Below are positions 17,519 through 27,645 of a stretch of DNA of 64,000 nucleotides, piece after piece. This DNA is from Pontibacter kalidii. GTDB lineage: Bacteria > Bacteroidota > Bacteroidia > Cytophagales > Hymenobacteraceae. Every line of letters starts with the position of its first letter. The first letter of the stretch is position 1. The position numbers were made by a program, and so were the translations under genes. The notes beneath the pieces were generated by a model. It worked only from the letters and a program-made list of their open reading frames with translations. It made no database searches and was not told the DNA's origin. Location of the stretch: NCBI RefSeq assembly GCF_026278245.1, contig NZ_CP111079.1, positions 3,598,501-3,662,500 on the forward strand, given 5' to 3'.

Positions 17519-17992
17519 ATGGCACTTACCGCAAAGAATATAAGAGCGATGGCGGAGGCTAGCTTGCCGGAGGGCGAACTGTTTATTGTGGATGTGGCCG
17601 TGTCGGATTCCCCGGCCAGGCCAAAGGTTACCGTGCTGGCCGATGGCGAGCAGGGCATCACGATAGACCAGTGCGCCACCATCAGCCGCCGCATCAACAA
17701 ACAGATAGAGGAGCAGTTTGGGCCGGAGCTGGCATACGTGCTGGAGGTAAGCTCTCCGGGCGTAGACTTCCCGCTCACGCAGCCTCAACAATTTAAGCGC
17801 CACACCGGCCGCAGCCTGAAGGTAAAATTACAGGACGGTACCGAGAAGACCGGCAAGCTGGAGGAAGTGACCGAGGCTGGTCTCAACCTGATGGAGGAAG
17901 TAAAACAAAAAGGAAAAAAGGTAACGTATGTGCCTGTGCAGATACCCTTCGGGGACATTGTAAAAGCAAATGTTGTAATCTCATTTAAATGA
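17519..17992 (+). CDS. rimP: ribosome maturation factor RimP
   Basis: 157-residue factor needed for 30S subunit maturation. The N-terminal alpha/beta domain shows FIVDVAVSDSPARPKVTVLADGE and ITIDQCATISRRI. The conserved YVLEVSSPGVDFPLTQPQQF joins it to the SH3-like C-terminal domain (LKVKLQDG...VPFGDIVKANVVISF). It is first in the classical rimP-nusA-infB operon, with nusA 7 bases downstream. Confidence 0.95.
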   Translation: MALTAKNIRAMAEASLPEGELFIVDVAVSDSPARPKVTVLADGEQGITIDQCATISRRINKQIEEQFGPELAYVLEVSSPGVDFPLTQPQQFKRHTGRSLKVKLQDGTEKTGKLEEVTEAGLNLMEEVKQKGKKVTYVPVQIPFGDIVKANVVISFK

Positions 17993-17999
17993 TAAGATA

Positions 18000-19253
18000 A
18001 TGAACAGTTCAGTCCTGATCGAGTCGTTCGCCGAATTTGCGAAATTCAAGAACATAGACCGCCCGACCATGATGCGCATCCTCGAGGATGTGTTCCGCAC
18101 CATGATCCGCAAGAAGTGGGGCACCGATGAGAACTTCGACATCATCCTGAATGTGGAGAAGGGAGACCTGGAGATCTGGCGCAACCGCGAGATCGTGGAC
18201 GACAACTCCGAGGACATCTGGGACACCGACAAGATCAGCCTTACGGATGCCCGTAAGATTGAGCCTGACTTTGAGGTAGGCGAGGAAGTGTCGGAGGAGG
18301 TGAAGCTGGAGGACTTTGGCCGCCGCGCCGTACTGACAGCTCGCCAGACGCTGATCCAGCGCATCAAGGACATGGAGAAGGAGTTGCTGTTCCAGAAGTA
18401 TAAAGACCTGGTAGGTGAGATCATTTCCGGCGAGGTGTACCAGGTATGGAACCGCGAAGTGTTGCTGCTGGACCAGGAAGAGAACGAACTGCTGATACCG
18501 AAGGCCGAGCAGATCCCGAAAGACCGTTACCGCAAAGGCGACGTAGTGAGAGCGGTGGTGCAGCGCGTGGAGATCGTGAACGGTAACCCGAAGATCATTC
18601 TTTCCCGCACCTCCCCTGCTTTCCTGGAGCGCCTGTTCGAAAACGAGGTTCCGGAGATTTTCGATGGCCTGATCGCCATCAAGAAAATCGTGCGCGAGCC
18701 GGGCGAGCGTGCCAAGGTAGCCGTAGAATCCTTTGATGACCGTATAGACCCGGTAGGCGCCTGCGTAGGCATGAAGGGTTCCCGTATCCACAGCATCGTA
18801 CGCGAGCTGGAGAACGAGAACATCGACGTGATCAACTACACGGAGAACCTGGAGCTCTACATACAGCGTGCCCTGAGCCCGGCTAAGATCAGCAGCATGA
18901 AGATCGACGAGGAGAGCAAGCGCGTATCGGTGTTCCTGAAGCCAGACCAGGTGTCGCTGGCCATTGGCAAAGGCGGGCAGAATATCAAGCTGGCCAGCCG
19001 CCTCGTAGACATGGAGATCGACGTATTCCGTGAGTCTGAGTCTTATGAGGAAGATATCAGCCTGGAGGAGTTCACGGATGAGATCGAGGATTGGGTGATT
19101 GCAGAACTGCGCCGCATCGGCTTAGACACCGCCAAAAGCGTGCTGGCCGTAACGAAGGAAGATCTGCTGCGCCGCACGGAGCTGGAGGAAGAGACCATCG
19201 ATGACGTGCTCTCGATCCTCCGCGAAGAGTTGGAAGAAGAAGACAATCAATAG
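18000..19253 (+). CDS. nusA: transcription termination/antitermination factor NusA
   Basis: RNA-polymerase-associated elongation factor controlling pausing, termination and antitermination. 417 residues. The domains run in order: N-terminal polymerase-binding domain (1-~130), S1 (~135-200), KH1 (DPVGACVGMKGSRIHSIVRELENE) and KH2 (SLAIGKGGQNIKLASRLV). A helix-hairpin-like acidic tail ends EELEEEDNQ. The long C-terminal repeats of E. coli NusA are absent, as usual in this phylum. Confidence 0.96.
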   Translation: MNSSVLIESFAEFAKFKNIDRPTMMRILEDVFRTMIRKKWGTDENFDIILNVEKGDLEIWRNREIVDDNSEDIWDTDKISLTDARKIEPDFEVGEEVSEEVKLEDFGRRAVLTARQTLIQRIKDMEKELLFQKYKDLVGEIISGEVYQVWNREVLLLDQEENELLIPKAEQIPKDRYRKGDVVRAVVQRVEIVNGNPKIILSRTSPAFLERLFENEVPEIFDGLIAIKKIVREPGERAKVAVESFDDRIDPVGACVGMKGSRIHSIVRELENENIDVINYTENLELYIQRALSPAKISSMKIDEESKRVSVFLKPDQVSLAIGKGGQNIKLASRLVDMEIDVFRESESYEEDISLEEFTDEIEDWVIAELRRIGLDTAKSVLAVTKEDLLRRTELEEETIDDVLSILREELEEEDNQ

Positions 19254-19373
19254 TTGTGAGTTGTGCTCTGTTAGGCTAATTTTGAAAAAGATTGCCCAGG
19301 GCACAGCTTATACCTTCTACATAAGGCAACTATACTTTATAATACGAACAACAAGACAGCATATTAGAACAAA

Positions 19374-22300
19374 ATGGCAGAAGAAAAAACAAGGAGGCTT
19401 AAACAGGTTGCGACTACTTTAAACATTGGTACATCTACGATTGTGGATTACCTCTCTGCTAAAGGGTTTGAGGTGGAAAATAAGCCAACCACCAAAATCA
19501 CGGCAGAGCAGTTCAATATGCTGGCTAAGGAGTTCGCCGCGTCTATGCAGGAGAAGCAGGAAGCGGATGAGATCTATATTGGCAAAAAGCCGCAGAGCAA
19601 CCAGGTGGTAGAGTCGGAGCCTGCCCACGAGCCGAAGAAGGCAAGTGAGCCAGAGGAGGAGATCCTGATTAAGAACGCGAAGAAGCCGGAGGCCCCGGCA
19701 GCGCCTAAAAAAGAAGAGCCTGCCGCAGAGCCAGCCTCTAAGTTGCCAGGCATCAAGGTGCTGGGTAAAATTGAGCTGGATGCCAAAGGCAGGCCGGTAA
19801 CCAAGCAGCCAGAGCCAAAACCAGAGGCGCCAAAAGCAGAAGAGAAACCAACTCCTGCCCCAGCCCCTGCCCCAACTCCGGCACCGGAGGCCCCTAAGGC
19901 GGAGGCGCCTGTACAGCCGGCCAAGCCGGCAGAGGCACCAAAAACCGAGGAGCCAGCAAAACAGCCGGAAGCCCCTGCTGCACCAGCCGCGAAGGCTGCT
20001 GAGGCGCCTGCCACGCCTCAGCAGCCGGAAGCGCCGAAGCAACCAGAGGCCCCAGCCCAGCCAGCCGCTGAGAAGCCGGCTGCACCAGCACCAAAAGAGC
20101 AGCCAGCCGCAGAGAAGGAGCCACAGCAACCGGCCGCACCTGCAGAGGCTAACAAAGGCACAGAAACAAAAGAAGACATAGAAACGATTACAGCAAAAGC
20201 AGACCAGCTAAAAGGTCTAACTGTACTTGGCAAAATCGAACTGCCAGTAGAGTCGCGCAGAAAAGGCGCCAAGCCCGTTGCCTCGTCCGACGATCGCAAG
20301 GGCAAAAAGAAGAAGCGCAAGCGCATTATGGTGGCTACAGAAGGTGGCCAGCCAGCAGCCGGAGGTCAACAAGGCCCAGGACAAGGCCAGAACCGCCCGA
20401 TACAGCCAGCCCAACAGCAAGGTGGGCGGCCGGATCGCGGCCCTCGACCGGGAGGCCCAGGCAAGCCGGGCAAAGGCAGGCCAGTTAGAGCTGAGAAAAC
20501 AGAAGTTACGGATAAGGAAATCCAAGAGCAGATTAAGGCAACGCTTGCCAAACTGAGTGGCGGCAAAGGAGGCGGTGGCAACCGCGCCAAATACCGCCGC
20601 GAGAAGCGCTCGGCTATTGCCGACGCTACCGAAGAGCGCCGTATGCAGGAGCAGGCAGAGTCGAAGACCCTGCGCGTAACCGAATTCGTGTCGGCAAATG
20701 ACCTGGCGGCCCTGATGGACGTGAGCGTGAACGACGTGATCAAGGTATGTATGCAGTTGGGCATGTTCGTGTCCATTAACCAGCGCCTGGATGCGGAGGC
20801 CATCACTATTATTGCGGATGAATTCGGCTACAACGTTGATTTCATCACATCGGAAGAAGAGCAAGGCCTGGAAGAAATCGTAGAGGAGAATGCGGAAGAC
20901 CTGGAAGAGCGCGCCCCTGTTGTTACCATCATGGGCCACGTCGACCACGGTAAAACATCCCTGCTCGACTACATCCGTCGTGCCAACGTAACAGCCGGTG
21001 AGGCCGGTGGTATTACCCAGCACATCGGTGCCTACAAGGTACAGACAGAGAGCGGGCGTACTATCACCTTCCTGGACACACCTGGTCACGAGGCCTTTAC
21101 GGCGATGCGTGCCCGTGGTGCCAAGGTAACGGACGTTGTTATTATTGTGGTAGCCGCCGACGACTCGGTGATGCCGCAGACAAAAGAGGCGATCAACCAC
21201 GCGCAGGCAGCCGGTGCTCCGATTATCATCGCCCTGAACAAGATCGATAAACCGACCGCCAACCCGGATAAAGTGCGCGAAGAACTCGCCCAGATGAACA
21301 TCCTGGTGGAAGAATGGGGCGGTAAATACCAGTCGCAGGAGGTATCTGCCAAGACCGGACTCGGTGTAGCAGACCTGCTGGAGAAAGTATTGCTGGAGGC
21401 TGAACTGCTGGAGCTTAAGGCAAACCCTGAGCGCCAGGCCGTCGGCACCGTGATCGAAGCTTCGCTGGACAAGGGCCGTGGTTACGTGGCCACTATGCTG
21501 GTACAGACCGGTACCCTGAAAATAGGCGATGTGGTGCTGGCCGGTTCTCACTACGGTAGAGTAAAAGCCATGACCGACCATCGTGGCAAGAAGATGAAGG
21601 AGGCCGGACCATCTACCCCGGTACAGTTGCTGGGTCTGGACGGAGCGCCACAGGCAGGTGATAAATTCCTGGTAATGGACTCTGAGCGTGAAGCCAGAGA
21701 GATCGCCTCCAACAGATCGCAGGTGCAGCGCGAGCAGAGCCTGCGCACACGTAAGCACATTACCCTGGATGAGATCGGTCGCCGTTTGGCAATCGGTACG
21801 TTTAAGGAGCTGAACGTGATCGTGAAAGGTGACGTGGACGGCTCGGTGGAAGCCCTGTCCGACTCGTTGCTGAAGCTTTCTACCAACGAGGTGCAGGTAA
21901 ACATCATCAGCAAGGGTGTGGGTGCCATATCAGAGTCTGATGTGCTGCTTGCCTCCGCCTCCGATGCGATCATCATCGGCTTCCAGGTTCGTCCGTCGCT
22001 GAACGCGCGCAGGCTGGCAGAGCAGGAGCAGATCGACGTGCGCCTGTACTCCATCATCTACGATGCGATCAACGAGGTGAAGGACGCCATGGAAGGCATG
22101 CTTGCCCCAACGCTGAAAGAAGAGATCGTGGGTAACGCAGAAGTGCGTGACGTATTCAAGATCAGCAAGGTGGGTACCATTGCCGGCTGTATGGTGACGG
22201 ATGGCACCATCCAACGTAACTCTAAGGTACGCCTGGTGCGCGATGGCATTGTGGTGCTGGACGGTGAGATACTGGCCCTGAAACGCTTCAAGGACGATGT

Positions 22301-22415
22301 GGCCGAGGTAAGACAAGGCTACGAGTGCGGTATCAGCCTGAAAGGCTACAACGACATCCAGGTGGGCGACATCATTGAGGCCTATGTGGAGAAAGAAGTG
22401 AAACGTACGCTGTAG
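19374..22415 (+). CDS. infB: translation initiation factor IF-2
   Basis: GTPase that positions initiator tRNA on the ribosome. 1013 residues. A first IF2_N domain ([26 protein letters not shown]) is followed by a very long Pro/Ala/Glu/Lys-rich linker (about residues 85-290). A Gly/Lys/Arg-rich stretch and a second IF2_N ([20 protein letters not shown]) precede the G domain, with GHVDHGKT near residue 521, DTPGHEAF and NKIDKP. Domains II-IV then complete the protein. It is the last gene of the operon, with a terminator at 22446-22480. Confidence 0.97.
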   Translation: MAEEKTRRLKQVATTLNIGTSTIVDYLSAKGFEVENKPTTKITAEQFNMLAKEFAASMQEKQEADEIYIGKKPQSNQVVESEPAHEPKKASEPEEEILIKNAKKPEAPAAPKKEEPAAEPASKLPGIKVLGKIELDAKGRPVTKQPEPKPEAPKAEEKPTPAPAPAPTPAPEAPKAEAPVQPAKPAEAPKTEEPAKQPEAPAAPAAKAAEAPATPQQPEAPKQPEAPAQPAAEKPAAPAPKEQPAAEKEPQQPAAPAEANKGTETKEDIETITAKADQLKGLTVLGKIELPVESRRKGAKPVASSDDRKGKKKKRKRIMVATEGGQPAAGGQQGPGQGQNRPIQPAQQQGGRPDRGPRPGGPGKPGKGRPVRAEKTEVTDKEIQEQIKATLAKLSGGKGGGGNRAKYRREKRSAIADATEERRMQEQAESKTLRVTEFVSANDLAALMDVSVNDVIKVCMQLGMFVSINQRLDAEAITIIADEFGYNVDFITSEEEQGLEEIVEENAEDLEERAPVVTIMGHVDHGKTSLLDYIRRANVTAGEAGGITQHIGAYKVQTESGRTITFLDTPGHEAFTAMRARGAKVTDVVIIVVAADDSVMPQTKEAINHAQAAGAPIIIALNKIDKPTANPDKVREELAQMNILVEEWGGKYQSQEVSAKTGLGVADLLEKVLLEAELLELKANPERQAVGTVIEASLDKGRGYVATMLVQTGTLKIGDVVLAGSHYGRVKAMTDHRGKKMKEAGPSTPVQLLGLDGAPQAGDKFLVMDSEREAREIASNRSQVQREQSLRTRKHITLDEIGRRLAIGTFKELNVIVKGDVDGSVEALSDSLLKLSTNEVQVNIISKGVGAISESDVLLASASDAIIIGFQVRPSLNARRLAEQEQIDVRLYSIIYDAINEVKDAMEGMLAPTLKEEIVGNAEVRDVFKISKVGTIAGCMVTDGTIQRNSKVRLVRDGIVVLDGEILALKRFKDDVAEVRQGYECGISLKGYNDIQVGDIIEAYVEKEVKRTL

Positions 22416-22445
22416 TAGCTGGCGTAAATTATAGATACAAGTATA

Positions 22446-22480
22446 AAAGTCCCCGGTGGCCAAAAGCTGCCGGGGACTTT
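22446..22480 (+). terminator. infB operon terminator
   Basis: AAAGTCCCCGG (22446-22456) pairs with 22470-22480 and a T-run follows. AAGTATAAAA lies against its 5' side and TTATACTTT follows it. Confidence 0.8.
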
Positions 22481-22558
22481 TTGTTTGCAGTGGGTTATAC
22501 TTTAGAAAAGCAGGGATACACAATACTGTTATCAAATCACAAATACAATGCCCCCGCA

Positions 22559-22663
22559 CGCCTCCGGCGGGTGTGAGCTATCTGGCGGACTCTGGCTGCT
22601 TTAGTCTGTGCTTCTGAGTACAGGTAGCGGGACGCCACCGATGACGCGCACTCGCCGGAGGCG
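22559..22663. repeat. long imperfect inverted repeat in intergenic DNA
   Basis: A 15-base arm at 22559-22573 is complementary at 14 positions to 22649-22663, and inner pairs (TGGCG with CGCCA) extend the fold, giving a 105-bp hairpin element. It lies in a ~610-base gap between infB and the next gene. The gap also holds eight AGTATA/TATACT words (about 22440-22990) and no convincing gene. Confidence 0.5.
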
Positions 22664-22968
22664 AGCAAAGGCACTGGGAGACGCACAACCAACTGAATGG
22701 TAGTATAAGATTTATACTTTGAGAGGGGGGACATGCCGGACTGGGGAAGTATACATACCAAAGCGTTCTTAAGATGGAGTGATGATACCATGTATGATCA
22801 TCCGCTACCCCGTATTGATGGAGGACTATTCCGCTATGACTTACCCGGACTAGCGGAAGCTGGTGGTTAATTCGTAGGGAAAGGGCCTTGCAAAGTATGA
22901 ACCAAGTATAAACCAAGTATAAAAGCAGCCCCTGCCATACTTCCACAGCATCACAAAGTATAAAAATA

Positions 22969-22997
22969 AAAGGGCTGCCCTGTTAGAGCAGCCCTTT
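22969..22997 (-). terminator. terminator of the small secreted protein gene
   Basis: A 10-bp stem (22969-22978 with 22988-22997) has an A-rich low side, suiting the minus-strand gene at 23027. TATACTTT overlaps its end. Confidence 0.7.
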
Positions 22998-23026
22998 ATA
23001 CTTTACATATAGGATGTTTTTCTAAA

Positions 23027-23380
23027 CTATTGGCCGTCCGGCCCTTTGAGCAGGCCCATGCGCTTTAACCTGCCGCGGTCGCGCTTGCGTTTTTTCATCA
23101 TCTTTTCTTCCTTCTTCAGGATCTCTTTCATGCGCTTGCTGTTGGCAATTCTCCTTTTAGCAAAGCTGGACCTAGCCTCGCCTTCGTACGTATTATAGCG
23201 GGCATCCAGGCCCTCTGCACGGCGGCCCACAGCATCTACCGAAGTGCCCTTGTTCTCAGCTTTGGCTGTACCCCAATAGGCATCCTTACCACTCTCACTA
23301 CTTAGCGAAGACTGGGCTTTGGCCTCTGAGAAACAAAGTACAATTCCAAGAGAAAACAACAACAGAAATAATTTTTTCAT
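23027..23380 (-). CDS. small secreted basic protein, unknown function
   Basis: 117 residues that I do not recognise. A clear signal peptide (MKKLFLLLFSLGIVLCFSEAKAQ) indicates export to the periplasm or beyond. The mature part has a polar half (SSLSSESGKDAYWGTAKAENKG) and a strongly basic, probably helical C-terminal half rich in Lys/Arg (KRMKEILKKEEKMMKKRKRD). The charge suggests binding to nucleic acid, anionic polymer or lipid, but this is inference. It has its own terminator and lies upstream of, and parallel to, no obvious partner. Confidence 0.65.
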   Translation of the reverse strand: MKKLFLLLFSLGIVLCFSEAKAQSSLSSESGKDAYWGTAKAENKGTSVDAVGRRAEGLDARYNTYEGEARSSFAKRRIANSKRMKEILKKEEKMMKKRKRDRGRLKRMGLLKGPDGQ

Positions 23381-23472
23381 AACAGCTTGTTAACGTTTCA
23401 TGTATAGAACGCAAACAGGTTCTAAAAGTATACATTTTTTGCTAAACGCAAAGCTGCTATAGAAAATTCCTG

Positions 23473-24534
23473 CTATTTAAATTTGTACGATACCCCTATG
23501 CCCAACGTCTGCTTCACCTGCAGACGGGGGCCGCGCCCGTCCACTTTGTCGTCGCTGTTTCGGTCTACGTCCACTTTTACATCATCGTCATAAATCATAT
23601 GGGCGAAAAGACTGGCCGACACCACTTTATTCACTTTAAAGTTGACGACGTTCTCCCAGTTCAGGTCCACGTTCTCCGGCTCGCGCAGGTAATTAGAGAA
23701 GAGATCCAACTTCGACTGAAGGGTGATGTTCTTGAGCACCTCCTTCTTGTAACGCACGTTCACATAGCCACCAAATTCCCGCCGCAGGTGCTCGCCTGTG
23801 CCGGGAATTCTATTTCCCTCGGCACCCTTCCGGGCGGGTTCCACGCCAAAGGCCCCCTTATCGGCCAGCATCTGGCTGGCCACAACAGTAAACTTGCCCG
23901 TAAACGGGGAAATAAACACCGACAGCCTCTCGTTTGGCTTGTAGTCCATACCCAGTGAGGCAAGTATGGACGCCGGGGCGAAGAAATTAGAGCGCAGGGT
24001 GTCGCGCGTAATGGTGTAGGTGGGGGTAAGCTGCGTTTTCAGGTTCATCTGTGCGGTATAGAACCAACGCTTGGAGGCGCGGTAGCCATACTTCAGGTTT
24101 AGCTCCATCTTATCATCGCTCTTCTGCACACGCCTCCCCTCCAGCTTCACCAAGCCATAGGTTAGGTCCAGCGCGTTGTTCCAGGTGCTTTTGCCCTGCT
24201 CGTAGTTAGCATACAGGCTGGCATTGCCCAACACTGATACCGTGTTTTGCCCGCCGGCCGCCCAGTTGGAAAGGCTAACCTGGCTGAAGTTCACGGTCCC
24301 TATCCCCCCGAAATCCCAGAGATTAACCGCTGCAGCGACAGGAACTTTGGTAACGGGGCGCTTGGCAACGGGAGGTATGGCGGGAAGAAGCGCTGTGTCA
24401 GCGGGAAGCAGGAGCACAGGGCGTTTGAGAGCAGGGGGCACGAAGGCAGGGCGCTGTGCCAAGGCACTCAGGAAAGAGGAAGCAAAGACAAGGGTAAGAA
24501 GAACTGTGAAAAGTCGGCGGAAATGAAAGAGCAT
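23473..24534 (-). CDS. DUF3078 outer-membrane protein
   Basis: 353-residue predicted barrel. After the signal peptide (cleavage near SALAQ) comes a Pro/Ala-rich spacer. Then the DUF3078 hallmark LWDFGGIGTVNFSQVSLSNW with AAGGQNTVS, followed by strands with TWNNALDLTYGLVK, DKMELNLKYGYR, WFYTAQMNLKTQ and a C-terminal strand ending in GVSYKFK. DUF3078 proteins are Bacteroidota outer-membrane proteins of unassigned function. No operon partner is seen. Confidence 0.88.
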   Translation of the reverse strand: MLFHFRRLFTVLLTLVFASSFLSALAQRPAFVPPALKRPVLLLPADTALLPAIPPVAKRPVTKVPVAAAVNLWDFGGIGTVNFSQVSLSNWAAGGQNTVSVLGNASLYANYEQGKSTWNNALDLTYGLVKLEGRRVQKSDDKMELNLKYGYRASKRWFYTAQMNLKTQLTPTYTITRDTLRSNFFAPASILASLGMDYKPNERLSVFISPFTGKFTVVASQMLADKGAFGVEPARKGAEGNRIPGTGEHLRREFGGYVNVRYKKEVLKNITLQSKLDLFSNYLREPENVDLNWENVVNFKVNKVVSASLFAHMIYDDDVKVDVDRNSDDKVDGRGPRLQVKQTLGIGVSYKFK

Positions 24535-24667
24535 GATGAATAACTATACTTAATCCGATTTGTTAGAAGAAGCGGCGCAAGCATACGCAGGATTGTTATT
24601 TATCTCTGTGCGCTCGTCCGCGACCGGGCTGCAAAGGCCCCGGCTGTTCCGGATTGAACTAAATCCT

Positions 24668-24675
24668 TATATTTG
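24668..24675 (+). promoter_or_regulatory. -7 element before the enoyl-CoA hydratase gene
   Basis: TATATTTG matches TAnnTTTG and lies 43 bases before the ATG. The -33 side (TGTT at 24645-24648, 19 bases away) is weak. Confidence 0.5.
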
Positions 24676-24718
24676 TGACAAAGAAAAAAGATTCTGACAA
24701 GAATTGAAACCTAGAACT

Positions 24719-25501
24719 ATGGCAATATACGAAAACCTGCTGCTCGACCAGCAAAACGGTATCCTCTTCATCACCATTAACCGCGCCGACAAAATGAACG
24801 CGCTCAACATCGAGACCATCAGAGAGATCAGGAATGCGATGCAGCAGGTGTATGACGATGCCAGCATTAAGGGTGCCATCATTACAGGTGCGGGCCCCAA
24901 GGCTTTTGTAGCTGGCGCCGACATTACCGAGATAGCCGAGCTGAGCGAGGTGACGGCCCGCAGCTTTGCCGAGCGGGGCCAGGATGTGTTCGCCATGATT
25001 GAGCGCAGCAACAAGCCCGTGATTGCCGCTGTAAACGGTTTCGCCCTGGGCGGTGGCTGCGAACTGGCGATGGCCTGCCACATGCGCGTGGCTTCAGAGA
25101 ACGCACGCTTCGGCCAGCCGGAGGTGAACCTGGGCCTGATACCGGGCTACGGCGGCACGCAGCGCCTGACGCAGCTGGTAGGCAAAGGCAAAGCTATGGA
25201 GCTGATGATGACCGCTGACATGGTGAACGCCCAGGACGCGCTGCAGCTTGGCCTGGTAAACCACGTGGTGCCGCAGGAGCAGCTACTGGATAAGTGCGTG
25301 GAGATCATGGAGAAGATCATGAGCAAGGCGCCGCTGGCCGTTGGGCTGGTGATCGAGTGCGTAAACGCGGTCTATACAAAAGACGAGGATGGCTATCAGA
25401 CGGAGGCGAACGCCTTTGCCCGCTGCTGCACCTCCGAAGACTTTGTAGAAGGCACCAGTGCCTTTATAGAGAAGCGCAAGGCCGACTTCACCGGAAATTA
25501 A
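24719..25501 (+). CDS. enoyl-CoA hydratase/isomerase family protein
   Basis: Crotonase-fold enzyme of 260 residues adding water to trans-2-enoyl-CoA, as in beta-oxidation or a related pathway. The ATG at 24719 gives MAIYENLLLDQQNGILFITINR; the frame begins five codons earlier without support. The oxyanion-hole segment AFVAGADITE, the ALGGGCELAMACHMRVAS motif and FGQPEVNLGLIPGYGGTQRL carry both catalytic glutamates (CEL and QPEV). It heads a long same-strand cluster but is functionally unlike the genes that follow. Confidence 0.95.
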   Translation: MAIYENLLLDQQNGILFITINRADKMNALNIETIREIRNAMQQVYDDASIKGAIITGAGPKAFVAGADITEIAELSEVTARSFAERGQDVFAMIERSNKPVIAAVNGFALGGGCELAMACHMRVASENARFGQPEVNLGLIPGYGGTQRLTQLVGKGKAMELMMTADMVNAQDALQLGLVNHVVPQEQLLDKCVEIMEKIMSKAPLAVGLVIECVNAVYTKDEDGYQTEANAFARCCTSEDFVEGTSAFIEKRKADFTGN

Positions 25502-25538
25502 GTATAAGAACAACCTCCCCGACCCCGAAACAGAACGC

Positions 25539-27035
25539 ATGAGTATAGCCAAGAAATTGGTCGGGCAAACTGCTGCCTACGGTTTAAGCAGTATTGTTGG
25601 CAGAGCCCTGAACTACCTGCTCGTGCCGGTGTATACCGCCGTTTTCCTGCCGGCAGAGTATGGCGTGGTGTCTTACCTGTACGCCTTCGTAGGCTTCTTC
25701 AACATACTTTATACCTATGGTATGGAGACGGCCTTCTTCCGGTTTGCCAACAAGCCGGGGGCAGACCAGCGCAGGCTTTACAACCAGGTGCTCAGCCTTA
25801 TCCTCGGCTCCAGCACCGTGTTTACGACCATCCTTATACTTGCCTCCGGGGCTATCGCCGATTATAAGGATTACTCCCCGCAGGAGCAGAATTACATTGT
25901 CTGGCTGGCGCTTATACTTGCCATCGATGCCATCGTGGCCATACCCTTTGCCTGGCTCCGGCTGCAGAACAAGGCCGTGAAGTTCGCCTCCATCAAGCTG
26001 GCAAACATACTTATTACGGTGGGCGCCAACCTGTTCTTCCTGATTGTGTGCCGCAGCATTTATGAGGGGGAGTACCTGCAGGAGCTAAGGCCGCTGGTGT
26101 CGTACATTTATAACCCGGACCTGGGGATTGGCTACATCTTCCTCATCAACCTGGTGGCCAATGCGCTGCTCATACCCTTGCTGTGGCGCGAGTTCAGCAT
26201 TTTCCGGTTTGAATTTAACAAGGAACAGCTGCGCCCCATGCTCACGTATGCCTACCCGCTGCTGTTTATGGGCATGGCCGGCATGGTAAACGAGGTGATA
26301 GACCGTATACTCCTGGAGGAGTGGCTGCCGGAGGGCTTTTACCCGCAGCACAGCAACGCGGCCGTGGTGGGTATCTACAGCGCCTGCTATAAGCTCTCCA
26401 TCTTCATGACGCTGGCTATACAGGCCTTCCGATACGCTGCCGAGCCGTTCTTCTTCTCACAGGCACAGGACAAGAACTCTCCCCAGACGTTTGCCCTCAT
26501 CATGAAGTGGTTCGTGATCGTCTGCGCGTTTATCTTTCTCTTTATCTCCGCCAACCTGGAGGATTTTGCCCTGTTTCTGCGCAACCCGGCTTACCGCGAA
26601 GGCATTATGATCGTGCCGGTACTGCTGCTGGCCAACCTGTTCCTGGGCGTGTACTACAACCTGTCGGTGTGGTTTAAGCTAACGGACAAGACAACGTATG
26701 GCACCTACATCAGCTTCGGCGGCGCGGCCATCACCATCCTCTTCAACCTGCTGCTCATACCTGTTATCGGCTACATGGGCTCGGCCATTGCCACGTTGAT
26801 CTGTTACACCAGCATGGCTGCGGTCAGCTACGTGCTAGGCCACCGCCACTACCCTATCCCCTACCCGGTAAAAACCATACTGGCTTATGTGGCGCTGGCG
26901 GCGGGGCTGGTGTGGCTGGCCTTAGGAGTTGATATCGAGGATTTTTGGCTGCGCCACGCCTACCATCTGGCCATCTGCGCGGCCTTCCTGATCATAGTAT
27001 GGCTGCGGGAGCGCTCCCGCCTCCTTAAACTTTAA
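25539..27035 (+). CDS. polysaccharide flippase (Wzx/MATE-like)
   Basis: 498-residue inner-membrane protein with about fourteen hydrophobic segments. The beginning KKLVGQTAAYGLSSIVGRALNYLLVPVYTAVF is typical of oligosaccharide flippases that move lipid-linked sugars across the membrane. It starts 37 bases after the hydratase gene. The sugar nucleotidyltransferase two genes downstream suggests a cell-surface glycan role, although no glycosyltransferases are adjacent. Several Ile-ATA codons occur inside the CTT-ATA-CTT form of the window motif (about 25832 and 25912). Confidence 0.92.
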   Translation: MSIAKKLVGQTAAYGLSSIVGRALNYLLVPVYTAVFLPAEYGVVSYLYAFVGFFNILYTYGMETAFFRFANKPGADQRRLYNQVLSLILGSSTVFTTILILASGAIADYKDYSPQEQNYIVWLALILAIDAIVAIPFAWLRLQNKAVKFASIKLANILITVGANLFFLIVCRSIYEGEYLQELRPLVSYIYNPDLGIGYIFLINLVANALLIPLLWREFSIFRFEFNKEQLRPMLTYAYPLLFMGMAGMVNEVIDRILLEEWLPEGFYPQHSNAAVVGIYSACYKLSIFMTLAIQAFRYAAEPFFFSQAQDKNSPQTFALIMKWFVIVCAFIFLFISANLEDFALFLRNPAYREGIMIVPVLLLANLFLGVYYNLSVWFKLTDKTTYGTYISFGGAAITILFNLLLIPVIGYMGSAIATLICYTSMAAVSYVLGHRHYPIPYPVKTILAYVALAAGLVWLALGVDIEDFWLRHAYHLAICAAFLIIVWLRERSRLLKL

Positions 27036-27050
27036 TGCATATATTTAGAG

Positions 27051-27503
27051 ATGAAGAACAACAAGAACCTGCCGGTTAACGTCATTAACCAATCGAAGCA
27101 CGTTTTACCGAGCTACCAAACCATACATTCTGCGGGCATGGACCTGCGGGCAAACCTGGAGGCTTCTGTTACGTTGAAGCCACTGCAGCGCGCGCTCATC
27201 CCAACCGGCCTTTTCATAGAGTTGCCGGAGGGGCACGAGGCGCAGATACGCCCCAGAAGCGGCCTGGCCTACAAGCATGGCATCTCCATCGTGAACAGCC
27301 CGGGTACCATCGATGCCGATTACCGCGGCGAGATAAAGGTGCTGCTGGTTAATCTTTCGGACCAGGATTTTGTGGTGGAAGACGGCGAGCGCATCGCCCA
27401 GATGGTGGTGGCAAAGTATGAGCGCGTGGAATGGCAGGAAGCTGCCAGCCTTACCGACACCGAGCGCGGCGCGGGCGGCTACGGCAGCACGGGAGTGAAG
27501 TAG
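27051..27503 (+). CDS. dut: dUTP diphosphatase
   Basis: 150-residue trimeric dUTPase that hydrolyses dUTP to dUMP and pyrophosphate. All five motifs are visible: [51 protein letters not shown] and [11 protein letters not shown]. It is 15 bases after the flippase gene. Confidence 0.97.
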   Translation: MKNNKNLPVNVINQSKHVLPSYQTIHSAGMDLRANLEASVTLKPLQRALIPTGLFIELPEGHEAQIRPRSGLAYKHGISIVNSPGTIDADYRGEIKVLLVNLSDQDFVVEDGERIAQMVVAKYERVEWQEAASLTDTERGAGGYGSTGVK

Positions 27504-27645
27504 GCCGTTGATCGATAATCGTTGCTCGTTCATCGCCCACAAGTATAAGTCCGGTTAACGAGCACCGAACAACCAACAACGAATCCAAAAACTGCAGCAA
27601 AGCGCTGTAGGCTCAACATAAAACCTAGATACATAAAAAACAGCT

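Noticed and set aside
19419..20139. Long minus-strand frames opposite the infB linker
   Set aside because: Shadows of the Pro/Ala/Lys-rich linker; low-complexity Leu/Arg/Trp content and no independent signals.
19374..20500. Pro/Ala-rich linker of IF-2 as an insertion or repeat expansion
   Set aside because: Bacteroidota IF-2 proteins normally carry a long variable charged linker, so this is ordinary.
20217..21758. 513-codon minus-strand frame opposite infB
   Set aside because: Antisense to the conserved GTPase domain; composition follows the complementary codons and no family is recognisable.
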